32,173 nucleotides of DNA from Collinsella tanakaei (GCF_030373545.1 NZ_JAUDCO010000014.1:1-32173); one strand, 5' to 3'. Shown: positions 8,036 through 17,230, counted from the first letter of the stretch. Made by a program: numbers and translations. Notes: a model not told the origin generated them from the letters alone.

Positions 8036-9091
8036 CTAGACAACGAAATAAAGGTCGCCCCTGGCACGCGTCATGGCGACGTAAAACTTTGCCTTGGTTT
8101 GACCTTTGAGCTTAGATGGCTTGTTCTCTATCCATTTTTTCATCTCGCCAGTAGGGAATATCACTACGTCTTCGAGAGTTAGACCTTTCGATTCCCCCAT
8201 GGTCATTACGGGAAAACCCAAAGGCACGGTTGTTCGGCTGTCCCAGACCAAGGCGACAGTCCGAGCCTTTCTCGACAGAGCCCATCCTTTAAGTTCCGAT
8301 ATGCTGACGGTGGTGACTCGCCCACGAGGGTCTCGAGCGCGGTCCCCACTTGGAGCGACGGGAGGGTAGTCGTCATACAGGCGATTGGCGAGAGAGATTA
8401 TGGTGTCGGAGCATCTGTGGGTAACAGAGAGCGTCGTGCTATCGACCGTATACTGCGTATTCCTCACAAAGAAGTCGAAAATGTCAGGGTTGGCCTTGTT
8501 CTTAGCCTTAGCACCAGTACGATACGTCTGTTGTCTCGGATCGCCAACGATTACCATTTCCTTCGACTGCTTCATCAGAGCATGGAGCAAATCATAGTCG
8601 TATCCCGCGAAGTCCTGAGCCTCGTCTACAAGAATGGCTCCAAAGATGTTGCACACCCTCTGGACAACTTCACCACCCCACTGCTCGTTGCACAAAAAAG
8701 CAAGGTCGGCAAGCCTTGTCCTATAGGCGACGCCAGGATGTGGACAGTAGTATCGCTCGTCTCCTCGCTGGACCCCCCGAGCATTGCGAGGATCCTGGTC
8801 GTTGAACAGCATGCGATCAATGCGATGGTTAAACCCTCTGGCTGGAAAAGGCCTTACCCCATGAATCAGCAGGAAGGAAAACCAGGTCATAACTGTAATG
8901 TTGACGGGCATGTGCCCAACTCGCCTGACGATTGCCTCGCGGAACTCCGCCGCATTCGCATCCGTATATGTCAGGTATAGCACCCTCCGATCGATGCAGC
9001 GCTCGAGGGCGATTTCGCGCAACATGCTCGTCTTGCCGGTTCCTGCTCCGGCAACATAGATCCTTTTCGAGGGATTAGAGCTTGCCGTCAA
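8036..9091 (-). CDS. gajB: UvrD/Rep-like helicase, Gabija GajB-like
   Basis: A superfamily 1A helicase-like protein, the expected partner of the OLD-type nuclease gajA just upstream. Visible motifs, numbered from the TTG at 9091: Walker A VAGAGTGKT near residues 13-21, motif II LVDEAQD near 154-160, motif III GDPRQQTYRTG near 183-193, an SVTHRCS motif IV-like block, GESKGLT, and motif VI VAMTRAR at about 338-344. The protein stops seven residues later. At about 351 residues it is shorter than the ~490 residues I recall for characterised GajB, mainly through a small 2B region and almost no C-terminal tail. The frame is open from an ATG at 9127, inside gajA, but that ATG has no ribosome-binding site. 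The TTG at 9091, preceded by AAGGGGCTGGGGTGGA, is preferred. Either way the gene overlaps the gajA stop, implying translational coupling. In Gabija, GajB is thought to sense DNA ends and nucleotide state and activate GajA. Confidence 0.8.
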   Translation of the reverse strand: MTASSNPSKRIYVAGAGTGKTSMLREIALERCIDRRVLYLTYTDANAAEFREAIVRRVGHMPVNITVMTWFSFLLIHGVRPFPARGFNHRIDRMLFNDQDPRNARGVQRGDERYYCPHPGVAYRTRLADLAFLCNEQWGGEVVQRVCNIFGAILVDEAQDFAGYDYDLLHALMKQSKEMVIVGDPRQQTYRTGAKAKNKANPDIFDFFVRNTQYTVDSTTLSVTHRCSDTIISLANRLYDDYPPVAPSGDRARDPRGRVTTVSISELKGWALSRKARTVALVWDSRTTVPLGFPVMTMGESKGLTLEDVVIFPTGEMKKWIENKPSKLKGQTKAKFYVAMTRARGDLYFVV

Positions 9092-10775
9092 TCCACCCCA
9101 GCCCCTTCGTAATATAATCGGGAACATTCACGGATTCATATGCTTCGAACAGTGCGAGCGCAACCTCCGTCTTGTTGCCCTCCATATACTTGAGAAGGCT
9201 GGCTTCGTCTGGATAGCCCTTGCCCAGAATGGAGTTAATCGCATCTAGACCATTTGCTCGCAATATCTCGGCTTCTAGGGTATTCCAGTTGAGTTTCTTC
9301 TCGTGGTCAACATCGTTGGGGTCATTGGGTGGATAGACCGCATCGTCAAAGCTGACGTTGACATTAGGACAGCCATAATATGCCTGGTACTTTTTCCTAA
9401 GCCTCTCGGGGTTCCCGTCGTTGTCTGTTAGAACGAGGATCCGTCTCTGTATCGCGGAGGCGAGCTCGAGAAAGCGCAAGAAGCCACTGCCGACGGCAAT
9501 AACGTCGATTCCATCCTCTATGGGGAGCCTGTTCTCGTGGGTTTTCCGATATGCGAGTTGGACAACAAGCTCGTCGGAAGGTCCCTCCACGAGAATGGCC
9601 GACTTGGCGAGAACGAGGCGAAGGGTATCATATCCGGGCAGTCGCTTGAAGAAGTTTAGCGTTGGCCCATCAAGCCCGCTTAGCGGTGCGCACATCGAGC
9701 CCTCTTCCGAAGACCCGACAATCTGAATGTTCTCGAGACCAAGGATGTTGGCCACATAGCTCGAATGAGTAGTCATCACAATCTTGCGACCGTCGGCACC
9801 CCTGGAAATGAGGTGAACAAGCTGGTTGAGATTGGTATGCGAGAGGTGATTCTCGGGCTCCTCGAAAAGCAGCATAGTAGTCTTTTCCGGACGCCTCTTG
9901 TCAAGCGCAATTCCCGCCTGAATCATGCTCTGGGAGCCCGCACCGATGTGACTATAGGGAACGCTCTCAAGTCGAACTACGAGGTTCTTCTTCCATGATT
10001 CCGAAGTTCCGAAATCCGCCACAAGGTCGATGCCACCCATGTCATCGAAGTTGAGCGTGGGGAGGAAGGCGCTTGCAGCGCGAAGGGATTCCGCCGCGTT
10101 CCAAGTATCGAACGAGGCACGGGCGCTCTGGGCGAGAGCCATCCTGTGCTCTTCATCCAATCCATCCAGAAGGGTACGCGCTGCGCGCTCATCAGCCCAA
10201 CCACCACGCCATTCCCCGGTAGGATTGATCATTACGGAGCGGACGGGAATCGATCTTGGAGTGATCAAGGCCCCCGCGAATGTCAGCCAACGCACATCGT
10301 AATACTCGATGGGGAGGCTCTTGAGACATCCGTCAGGAAGGCCCTCGAGCTCAACTCGAAACTTTTCATCAAACTCAACGGAGAAAGTGAACCCACACGC
10401 TTTCCTGCTCGTTGAGTTGTTGCCACCTGACAGCTCATTGGTCTCACTAAGATTTTCCCCAGTTAGAAATACCTCGACTGTTATCTTGGGCAGATCTGAT
10501 AAATCTCTGCTACCCGCTCTTTCAATGAAGCTGTTGACCGCATTGATATTGAACAGCGCTTGTGAGAGAGCCCTCCTGATTGGCTCGCCGCGATATAGGC
10601 CAGTAAGTGCGAGGTGAACGGCTTCGAGTATGGTGCTCTTACCAGCACCGTTATCGCCGACCAGAATGTTGAGGTCACGCTCAAAATCAACGAGCAGCGG
10701 AGCCCCAATGCGCTTAAACCCCGCGATGACAACGCGGTCGACATCAAAGCCGTTTCGCCCGCTTCCCATATCCAC
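9075..10775 (-). CDS. gajA: OLD-family ATPase/TOPRIM nuclease, Gabija GajA-like
   Basis: A 566-residue protein with the GajA architecture and close to its usual length. The N-terminal ABC-type ATPase half shows Walker A VGDNGAGKST at 39-48, signature-like GAGSQSMIQ at 278-286, Walker B MLLFEEPE at 301-308 and the TTHSSY switch near 335-340. The C-terminal TOPRIM nuclease half shows LVEGPSDE at 395-402 (metal-binding E397, D401) and VLTDNDGN at 448-455. In Gabija, GajA is a nucleotide-inhibited, sequence-specific DNA nickase that is released when phage replication depletes NTPs. The first codon is GTG at 10775; an ATG two codons later at 10769 is an alternative. It begins 59 nt after the type III res gene on the same strand, with no terminator between, so the pair probably shares the restriction-modification transcript. 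Confidence 0.88.
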   Translation of the reverse strand: MDMGSGRNGFDVDRVVIAGFKRIGAPLLVDFERDLNILVGDNGAGKSTILEAVHLALTGLYRGEPIRRALSQALFNINAVNSFIERAGSRDLSDLPKITVEVFLTGENLSETNELSGGNNSTSRKACGFTFSVEFDEKFRVELEGLPDGCLKSLPIEYYDVRWLTFAGALITPRSIPVRSVMINPTGEWRGGWADERAARTLLDGLDEEHRMALAQSARASFDTWNAAESLRAASAFLPTLNFDDMGGIDLVADFGTSESWKKNLVVRLESVPYSHIGAGSQSMIQAGIALDKRRPEKTTMLLFEEPENHLSHTNLNQLVHLISRGADGRKIVMTTHSSYVANILGLENIQIVGSSEEGSMCAPLSGLDGPTLNFFKRLPGYDTLRLVLAKSAILVEGPSDELVVQLAYRKTHENRLPIEDGIDVIAVGSGFLRFLELASAIQRRILVLTDNDGNPERLRKKYQAYYGCPNVNVSFDDAVYPPNDPNDVDHEKKLNWNTLEAEILRANGLDAINSILGKGYPDEASLLKYMEGNKTEVALALFEAYESVNVPDYITKGLGWIDGKL

Positions 10776-10834
10776 CTACCCAATCTATCGCAAATATACG
10801 TTGGGATGATCCTGCAGTTTATGCGATCCCGCAC

Positions 10835-13441
10835 CTACCCCAAAATCTCGCTGCCGAACTCCGCCAGCGTGAACGCGTTGTCCGCGTCCGGCGCTTCGTG
10901 CTCGAACACCATGAAATACCGGAATCCGTTACCTGCCCTATCAGCCCATCGTGTGCCAAGCCTCAGCTTGCGCCTGGCGTCCTCGCCCAGGTGCTCGCCC
11001 TTAGTCTCGATTGCCATGAGCACGTCATCGTCGCGCAGCGCGAGAAAGTCCGGATAGTGGTTGATGAACCCGTTGATGCTGAACTCCTCGGGCTTTCGCT
11101 CCACCACGCGGTGCCACCACGTGATGCGTCTATTGTTCGCGAGCAGATCCACCATCTTGCGTTCCAGGCCGTCAACACGTCCGTCCTCGGCCTCGTAGAG
11201 ACCTTTGTCGTAGCTGGTCATGGGACTTGCCTGGACGAAGGATTCCGGGAACCGGTACTCCGGCTCGAGCCGCACGTCGCCGCGCGAGAGAAGCTTGCCG
11301 AAGCGATCCTCGCAGAAGTCGTCAGCGAGCCCGCGCACCGCGCTAGTAACGGCGCGTGCGACGCCACCCACGCTATGGAGGCACGCGTTCACGACAGGCG
11401 ACTCCATGTCGTCTACCACACGAGAGATATAACCCGTGAGTTGGGTGCTCCCGAAGGTGTTCTTGAACTGCGACGACATAGCCTGGAGGACGAGCGCCTT
11501 CAAGCTCTCGCGCTTGCTCTCGTCAGTCATGTTGGCGAAGAGCATCGCCATGTTCTTCCTGACGTCGTTCTCGAGCCAGCGGATGCGGTACTCGTCGGAG
11601 TCGGAGGCAAGATCAACCTCACGTGCCTCAGAGAAGGTGTCGGGATTGATCTTAACGCCGTCGATACCGTACTTGGACAGCTTGAAGTCAGTGAGCAGGT
11701 CCTCACGATCGAGCGGCTTCCAGATCTCAGCATCGGTGAACAGGCCACCGTCCACGCGAACCATAAACTGCGGAATGCACAGCTCCCTCGCCGAGTCGGC
11801 AACCGCCTCGCGCATACGGTACACGTTCATTCCCCCTCCTAGACCACCGAGCAGAGAAGCCGGATCACCCGAGTCGGTTTCGTCCTCGAAGCGCTCCTCG
11901 ATGTTGCTGGAGGTGTTGATGATGTCGTCCACGGTTGTGGGCTCGGAGCCGGAATTATCGGGCACGCTTAGGTCGAGCCCGTCGAGATCGAGCTCGTTGC
12001 CCTCGCCGTCCTCGCTGTCGCTCTCCGGAACATCCGGGAAATCAATCTGATCTTGCTTTGCGGGTACTGCGGGCGCCATCCCGGCGGTCTCCACATCCTC
12101 CTGCGAGAAGCCCACCCCGTTGAGGCCGCGAACAACCTGCTCGAGTGTCGCATCGAAGTCCGCCGAAGCCGTGAGCACGTAGGCGATGTTGAGGCTACGG
12201 GCGTCGGCTCGCGCCGCGTAAGGCTGCCTCAACACGCGACCCACGATTTGCTCGACGCTCACCTGCGAGCTCTTGTTGGCCACGGTGGCAAGCGCGTAGG
12301 CAAAGGGACAATCCCAACCCTCGGCGAGAGCCTCCACAGTGATGATGAAACGTATCGGGCACTCGCGAGCCATGAGGTCAGCACCGCCGATCTCGTCCAC
12401 GTCGCCCGTTCGCACAGCTATCTGCTCGGCAGGAATGCCGCCCTCGATAAGCTTCTCTTTGAGCTTCTGGTAGGTCTCAGCGCCCTCAGTTCCGCGTCGC
12501 TCTGCCTGGAAAAGAACGATGGGGCGGATGTATCGTCCGGTCCTCTTTTCGTCCTGCTCGGCGATGACCTCGAGCCTGTGCTGGAGCGTGACGGCGTCGG
12601 CGATGGTCGTCCGCTTATCAGGACGACGATACACCACCACGGGAAGCTTCACCATCTCCTCGCGCTTGAGCTGACGCGCCGTCGCCTGCGCAATCACATT
12701 TGCGCCTTTGCCAGGAGTCGCCGTGAGCTCCAGCACGAAGCGCGGGTTGAGGTTGCGCAGCATGTCGAGCGAGAGCTTACTTTTCGCGTGGTGGCTCTCG
12801 TCCACAATGACAATCGGGTTCGTACCGGCAAGGGCAGAGATGAGGGCCGTATCGTCTGCGCCTTCCACGTCAACTGCCGTACCGGTGTCGCGCTGGTAAG
12901 TAGTGAGCCCAGCAAGCGATGAGTTCTCCGCGTAGGCGCGGCGACCATCTTTGTTCTTGAATGAGTCGTAAGAAAGCACGAACAGTGTGAGCTGATCACC
13001 CACGGTCGCGGCGCTGAACGCACGACCCCTAAGTCCGTCCTCCTTGTCGAGCACCTCCACGCGTCCCGCGAAGTCTCGATCAAGGCGCGTGCGCAGGAAG
13101 TGCTCGGGATTCCTAAAGTTGCGAAGCGTCTGCACAAGAATTTCTCGCCTCGGCACGAGCCACACAACGACTTCGTCGTGTGAGGGCAACGCGTCCGAGA
13201 GCACATCGATAGCGCATGTGCCAATGAATGTCTTCCCGCCGCCCGTGGGCACCTTGACGCAAACCTTCGGCGCGCCGCCGAGGTCGTCGCGGTAGCGCTC
13301 GACGCCGCCCTGACCGGGCGTGAGCCCGACGGCGTTCATGAACACGCCGTAGGCCGTCGCCGCGTCCCTGGTCATCGCGTACGTCCTCGCGAAGCGGCCG
13401 ACCTCCTTGAGGACTTCTCTCTGGTACTGCTTCAGCTCCAT
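10835..13441 (-). CDS. res: Type III restriction enzyme, Res subunit (helicase-nuclease)
   Basis: An 868-residue ATP-dependent restriction subunit. It starts MELKQYQREVL, a classic type III opening. It then has SF2 helicase motif I VPTGGGKT at 64-71, motif II VDESHH at 213-218, a SLT/AT motif (ELTATPGKGA) and motif VI VEQIVGRVLRQP. An acidic linker of about 60 residues follows. The C-terminal PD-(D/E)XK nuclease is intact: YPDFLAL (P797, D798), then AIETKG (E812, K814). It translocates on DNA and cuts when two head-to-head unmodified sites meet, in complex with Mod. The ATG at 13441 lies 2 nt after the mod stop, with GCGAGGAT inside the mod end as its site, so the two are translationally linked. 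No frameshift is seen. Confidence 0.94.
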   Translation of the reverse strand: MELKQYQREVLKEVGRFARTYAMTRDAATAYGVFMNAVGLTPGQGGVERYRDDLGGAPKVCVKVPTGGGKTFIGTCAIDVLSDALPSHDEVVVWLVPRREILVQTLRNFRNPEHFLRTRLDRDFAGRVEVLDKEDGLRGRAFSAATVGDQLTLFVLSYDSFKNKDGRRAYAENSSLAGLTTYQRDTGTAVDVEGADDTALISALAGTNPIVIVDESHHAKSKLSLDMLRNLNPRFVLELTATPGKGANVIAQATARQLKREEMVKLPVVVYRRPDKRTTIADAVTLQHRLEVIAEQDEKRTGRYIRPIVLFQAERRGTEGAETYQKLKEKLIEGGIPAEQIAVRTGDVDEIGGADLMARECPIRFIITVEALAEGWDCPFAYALATVANKSSQVSVEQIVGRVLRQPYAARADARSLNIAYVLTASADFDATLEQVVRGLNGVGFSQEDVETAGMAPAVPAKQDQIDFPDVPESDSEDGEGNELDLDGLDLSVPDNSGSEPTTVDDIINTSSNIEERFEDETDSGDPASLLGGLGGGMNVYRMREAVADSARELCIPQFMVRVDGGLFTDAEIWKPLDREDLLTDFKLSKYGIDGVKINPDTFSEAREVDLASDSDEYRIRWLENDVRKNMAMLFANMTDESKRESLKALVLQAMSSQFKNTFGSTQLTGYISRVVDDMESPVVNACLHSVGGVARAVTSAVRGLADDFCEDRFGKLLSRGDVRLEPEYRFPESFVQASPMTSYDKGLYEAEDGRVDGLERKMVDLLANNRRITWWHRVVERKPEEFSINGFINHYPDFLALRDDDVLMAIETKGEHLGEDARRKLRLGTRWADRAGNGFRYFMVFEHEAPDADNAFTLAEFGSEILG

Positions 13442-13443
13442 GG

Positions 13444-15195
13444 CTAGATCCTCGCTATCTGGTCGGGCACGCGCTTGAAGACGACCCCCATCTCGTCAAG
13501 GCGCTCGGGCGCAATGGCGCAGCGGTCCGCGCAGATCACGGTCGGCGAGCCCTTACGCGGGAGGCCGCGCAGCAGGTCGTAGGTGAGCGCGGTCTCCTCG
13601 CCGGGCTCCCAGGCGAGGTAGTAAACCGCCTGCGCGTGCTCGCCGAGGAGGTAGGGATGCTCTTCGGTGAGATCCTCGTAGGGCGCGCGGGTCTCGGTCG
13701 CCCAGACGTAGCGGGCGAGGTCCGCGCGCGTGACGTCCGGGCTCAGAGTCCCGTCGCTGCGGAAGAGCGCGGGTCCGAGCTCGTAGTAGGAGAAGCCGGA
13801 GTCGGTGCCCCCGACGGCCTTGCTTCCCTCGCCGTAGCCGCGTATGACGCGACGCACGCGCTCGGCAGTAGTTGTATCTGCGTATTCGCTCAGCTCGATC
13901 AGGATGAATCTGCGCTGTCCGCCGTCTTCGGCGTTCTTTCGAAGAACCGCTTCCGCCGTTGTACCGGAGCCGGCAAAGGAGTCTAATACCAGCGAATCAG
14001 TCTCAGTCGCAATATGAAGAATGCGCTCGATTAGTCGAGGTGGCTTGGGGGTGTCAAACACGACTTTACCATCGAAAATTTTCTTAAGTAGTCGCGATGC
14101 CTCACCAGTGTGGCCAGTCTCTTCATGTGACCAGAAGTTCGTAACTGGACGACCCGCTACGGCATCAACGTAAGCCTTTCGATAGAGAACGCCCTTCCCC
14201 TTACTGGAAAAGAAGAACTCGGGAAGAACGCTGTTCTCATAGATGCTCAGAGCCCGTTCTTTTGCCTCGTCGAGAGGGACGTCAAGAATTATTGCTGAAA
14301 CATCATTCTTTACCTCATCCGGAGATACATTGCACACTTCGGCGCGTTCCCCTTTATCGGCAATCTCCTCAAGCTTGTAAGGACACCATTCGTTCATGGC
14401 AGCAAGCATCTGAGGTTGGCCAAGGCTCCAACATCTCCCGCGTGGCGGATAGCACATCTTTCCCGTTACCGGATTTTGTATTGCATACACCATACCCTGA
14501 TGCGTAGTGGCGCCCGGCGCGCTTGCAACGATGCTACGCCAGTCTCCTCGCGGATCATTGTCGGAATTCGAGAAGCGAGCGTTCATTTCCTCAGTCCGAG
14601 GAAGCTTATTAGGCTGCCACTGCGGCCTGGCGCCGTAGACAAGCATATGCTCAACTTCAGCGGCAATACCCTTCACGTCATTGCGCATCGAGTATGTTCT
14701 CTGCCAGGAGATGTCCGCAACGAAGCACGAGGGACTGAAGATCTCATCGCAGATGAGCTTCAAGTTGAACAGTTCATTGTCGTCGATGCTGATGAAGATG
14801 GCGCCCGTCGGGGAAAGCAGCTTCCTTAGCAGCTGGAGCCTCGGGTACATCATGCACAGCCACTTGTCGTGACGAGAGAAGTCCTCGCCCTCCTTGCCCA
14901 CGACCTGGCCGAGCCACTTCCTGATGCGGGGGTCGTTGACGTTGTCGTTGTACACCCAGCCCTCGTTGCCGGTGTTGTACGGCGGATCGATGTAGACGCA
15001 GTCGACCTTTCCCTCGTACTCGGGCAGCAGCGCCTTCAGCGCCTCGAGGTTATCGCCGTGGATGACCATGTTCCCGCAGTCCGAGCCGTGGCTGTCGAGC
15101 ACGCCCTTCTCGGGCACGCGCTCGAGCACGCGATACGGGACGTCGCGGTGGTGGTTGACCACCTTCTCCTTGCCCATCCAGTTGAGAGTCGGCAT
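13444..15195 (-). CDS. mod: Type III adenine-specific DNA methyltransferase, Mod subunit
   Basis: A 583-residue N6-adenine methyltransferase and specificity subunit of the type III system. Catalytic motif IV, IDPPYNTG (D70-Y73), precedes the AdoMet-binding motif I, DSFAGSGTT (405-413), which is the beta-class order used by type III Mod proteins. The region between carries the variable target-recognition domain, roughly residues 150-360. That middle stretch is clearly AT-richer than the two ends, the mosaic pattern expected when specificity domains are swapped. The frame is open to 15246, but the ATG at 15195 gives MPTLNWMGKEKVVNHH, the conserved N-terminus of this family, so it is preferred. 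A candidate extended -10 sits at 15249-15257. The modified sequence cannot be predicted. Confidence 0.94.
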   Translation of the reverse strand: MPTLNWMGKEKVVNHHRDVPYRVLERVPEKGVLDSHGSDCGNMVIHGDNLEALKALLPEYEGKVDCVYIDPPYNTGNEGWVYNDNVNDPRIRKWLGQVVGKEGEDFSRHDKWLCMMYPRLQLLRKLLSPTGAIFISIDDNELFNLKLICDEIFSPSCFVADISWQRTYSMRNDVKGIAAEVEHMLVYGARPQWQPNKLPRTEEMNARFSNSDNDPRGDWRSIVASAPGATTHQGMVYAIQNPVTGKMCYPPRGRCWSLGQPQMLAAMNEWCPYKLEEIADKGERAEVCNVSPDEVKNDVSAIILDVPLDEAKERALSIYENSVLPEFFFSSKGKGVLYRKAYVDAVAGRPVTNFWSHEETGHTGEASRLLKKIFDGKVVFDTPKPPRLIERILHIATETDSLVLDSFAGSGTTAEAVLRKNAEDGGQRRFILIELSEYADTTTAERVRRVIRGYGEGSKAVGGTDSGFSYYELGPALFRSDGTLSPDVTRADLARYVWATETRAPYEDLTEEHPYLLGEHAQAVYYLAWEPGEETALTYDLLRGLPRKGSPTVICADRCAIAPERLDEMGVVFKRVPDQIARI

Positions 15196-15248
15196 TGACG
15201 CACATCCAATCCGGTACAAGCCGTGACGGTTAACAACACAATGCAATT

Positions 15249-15257
15249 ATTATCCCA
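15249..15257 (-). promoter_or_regulatory. Candidate extended -10 promoter of mod-res-gajA-gajB
   Basis: Minus-strand TGGGATAAT is an extended -10 (TGN plus GATAAT), about 54 nt upstream of the mod ATG. It lies in the 60-nt gap after the ATPase/TOPRIM gene. No terminator is visible in that gap, so read-through from upstream is also possible. Confidence 0.45.
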
Positions 15258-15306
15258 CAGGGACCGGACAAGTTGAGGGCTGCAGAACGTGCGCCAATGA
15301 ATTGCT

Positions 15307-17115
15307 TTACCGCTCTACTAGGGTTTTTAAATCTTTGGGGAAAGCCACCTCTTGCAGAACCTTTTCTTCTGTTTTAGAAATGTAATCTATCGCTTTAAAA
15401 TACCAGTCTTCAGAATGCTCCTTGTTTTTGGTTTTGGACATCTCTGGAAAAATACTCTCAAGTATTCCGCTCCTTATAATTAAGATGCCATAATTCATTA
15501 ATTGTGTAATAATATCATCAATTTCCTCATACAAACCTTCGCCGTATGCATTTACTGATTCCAGACTTACAAACTTGTACGCATTTGAAATGCGCGTTTT
15601 GTTGTTCTGCCTCGCTTTACCGTCACACTCACTATTCTGGTTTTCATTCTGGTTTTCTGAATGATGGGGCTTCATCTCGCTCGATATAGCATCGTACAGC
15701 GATTGCGCGGCACTCACGGCATGCTCAGCCAATACATTTGGAACATTAGCCGCTCCCACAACCCGTTGAAGCTCATCCACCGTCTTAAGCAAATCAAAAT
15801 CGGCGACCATGCGGACTTTAATACCCGCCTTCTTATAGAAATCGATTTTGCTTTTAAAATTCTGCTTTCCGTTCACTGGAACAAACAGGATATCTTGCAT
15901 GGGAAACATCTTGGCAGCTAATTGCCCAAACAATTCCGCATCTCGAGGGCCTTCCGTCAAGACTACGACTTCCGAAAAAAGCGCATCAACATATGCTGGC
16001 GTAAAACCCGTTGTAGATATAAGTTTTTCGAGGTCAACGGTTTCTATTACGTTAGCCCGTGTTGTATCACCTTCTCTCGCTAATCGAATTATCTGCACTT
16101 CTGCAGACTGGCCGCCTCGCTTCATTTCCGAAAGCACGCCGCGAATGAAATACGAACTATGGGTCGCAATGAATAATTGGCTCTCTTTTGCACCCGAACT
16201 CGAGACCATTGCCGCAATCTTTTTTCCCATCTCAAAAGCAAATGGGGGATGGAGAAACGATTCAGGCTCATCAAGCAGATACACGGGCTTTTTATTTCCA
16301 AGTATAGAAACCAGAACGGAAACAAAGCTTCTAAATCCATCCCCCTCTTCACTCAAGGGCGAGGCGTTAGATAGCTGCGTGTTATCAGGGGCATGAGTCC
16401 CAGAAACACTCTCTCTGTATTCTGAGAAACTAGCGCTCACAAGAGGCCTTACAACTTGTCGATTACTAGAAACATCAAGTATGACGTCTTTTCCAAATAA
16501 ACTCATAACAGTATCTGAAATGCTGTATAGATATGGGTCAGTATCTAGCGCCGCAGATAACGTGTTGTAATCACAATTGTCCAGCCCTCTAGCAGGCTCG
16601 CCAATTGATAGAACTAGCCTCTCCTCTGTCCCTGAATAGCTAACGAAAAGAGGGCCAACAAATTGTTCGAATTGCCCATCGCGCGCATTGATGCATTCTT
16701 CCAGAACTTCCTGCAGCTTCAGGTCATCTGACACGGGAATTGTTACTTGGCCACTATAGGAATAATATCCATCTGGGTTTATTTGGATACCACAACTACA
16801 GTAGCCCCTTGAACGCCAGCCATCAGAAGTTCGAAGGGCGATTTTGTCGAGGGGCCCATAAGCCTTCACGAATTCCCCAACGTCCTTTGGCAAATTGAGT
16901 TGAATACTTGTGAGTACAGCCAGCGGATAATCTGGCAAGCCATAATTTCGTGGGTGTCCAAGAATCTCGGACCGGATCTCCTTCAGCAGCCTGCTTTTAC
17001 CGGAATTGTTTGGCCCGATAATAACGTTGATTCTACGGGGCTCAATTTGAACATCCCCATTAAAATTAAGCTTATTTATCTTAAAGTGATACCCGTTGTC
17101 CGCAATAGAATTCAT
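15307..17115 (-). CDS. OLD-family AAA ATPase with TOPRIM-like nuclease domain
   Basis: A 602-residue protein of the overcoming-lysogeny-defect (OLD) kind. The ABC-type ATPase half has Walker A IIGPNNSGKS at 32-41, Walker B YLLDEPESFLHPP (about residues 275-290) and the IATHSSYFI switch. The TOPRIM-like half has VLTEGPRDAELF (E388, D392) and MVADFDLL (D439, D441), followed by a GILIIRSGILE strand like that near the end of OLD proteins. Class-1 OLD nucleases act alone; no helicase is adjacent, so this is not a second Gabija pair. A fused PARIS-type (AriA-AriB) protein is the main alternative. Codon use is strikingly AT-rich compared with both neighbours, implying independent acquisition. The ATG at 17115 opens the conserved fold, but its Shine-Dalgarno is weak. 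It is co-directional with mod, 111 nt away from it. Confidence 0.82.
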   Translation of the reverse strand: MNSIADNGYHFKINKLNFNGDVQIEPRRINVIIGPNNSGKSRLLKEIRSEILGHPRNYGLPDYPLAVLTSIQLNLPKDVGEFVKAYGPLDKIALRTSDGWRSRGYCSCGIQINPDGYYSYSGQVTIPVSDDLKLQEVLEECINARDGQFEQFVGPLFVSYSGTEERLVLSIGEPARGLDNCDYNTLSAALDTDPYLYSISDTVMSLFGKDVILDVSSNRQVVRPLVSASFSEYRESVSGTHAPDNTQLSNASPLSEEGDGFRSFVSVLVSILGNKKPVYLLDEPESFLHPPFAFEMGKKIAAMVSSSGAKESQLFIATHSSYFIRGVLSEMKRGGQSAEVQIIRLAREGDTTRANVIETVDLEKLISTTGFTPAYVDALFSEVVVLTEGPRDAELFGQLAAKMFPMQDILFVPVNGKQNFKSKIDFYKKAGIKVRMVADFDLLKTVDELQRVVGAANVPNVLAEHAVSAAQSLYDAISSEMKPHHSENQNENQNSECDGKARQNNKTRISNAYKFVSLESVNAYGEGLYEEIDDIITQLMNYGILIIRSGILESIFPEMSKTKNKEHSEDWYFKAIDYISKTEEKVLQEVAFPKDLKTLVER

Positions 17116-17161
17116 AAGTATTGCCTTTTCTTTAGAAAGCCTAATAAAATATGTGCATATT

Positions 17162-17182
17162 TCTAATCTTTTTTATATTAGA
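17162..17182. promoter_or_regulatory. AT-rich dyad upstream of the OLD-family gene
   Basis: TCTAAT and ATTAGA form a 6+6 bp inverted repeat with a 9-nt spacer, 47 nt upstream of the ATG at 17115, in very AT-rich sequence. It could be an operator or part of the promoter region. Support is only the symmetry and position. Confidence 0.25.
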
Positions 17183-17230
17183 GCATAAAGCTACGCACGG
17201 CATGATCGTGAACGCCCGTCGCAGGTCATC

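Noticed and set aside
15307-17115. OLD-like gene as a second Gabija system or a retron
   Set aside because: No helicase gene, reverse transcriptase or msr/msd-like structure was seen beside it.
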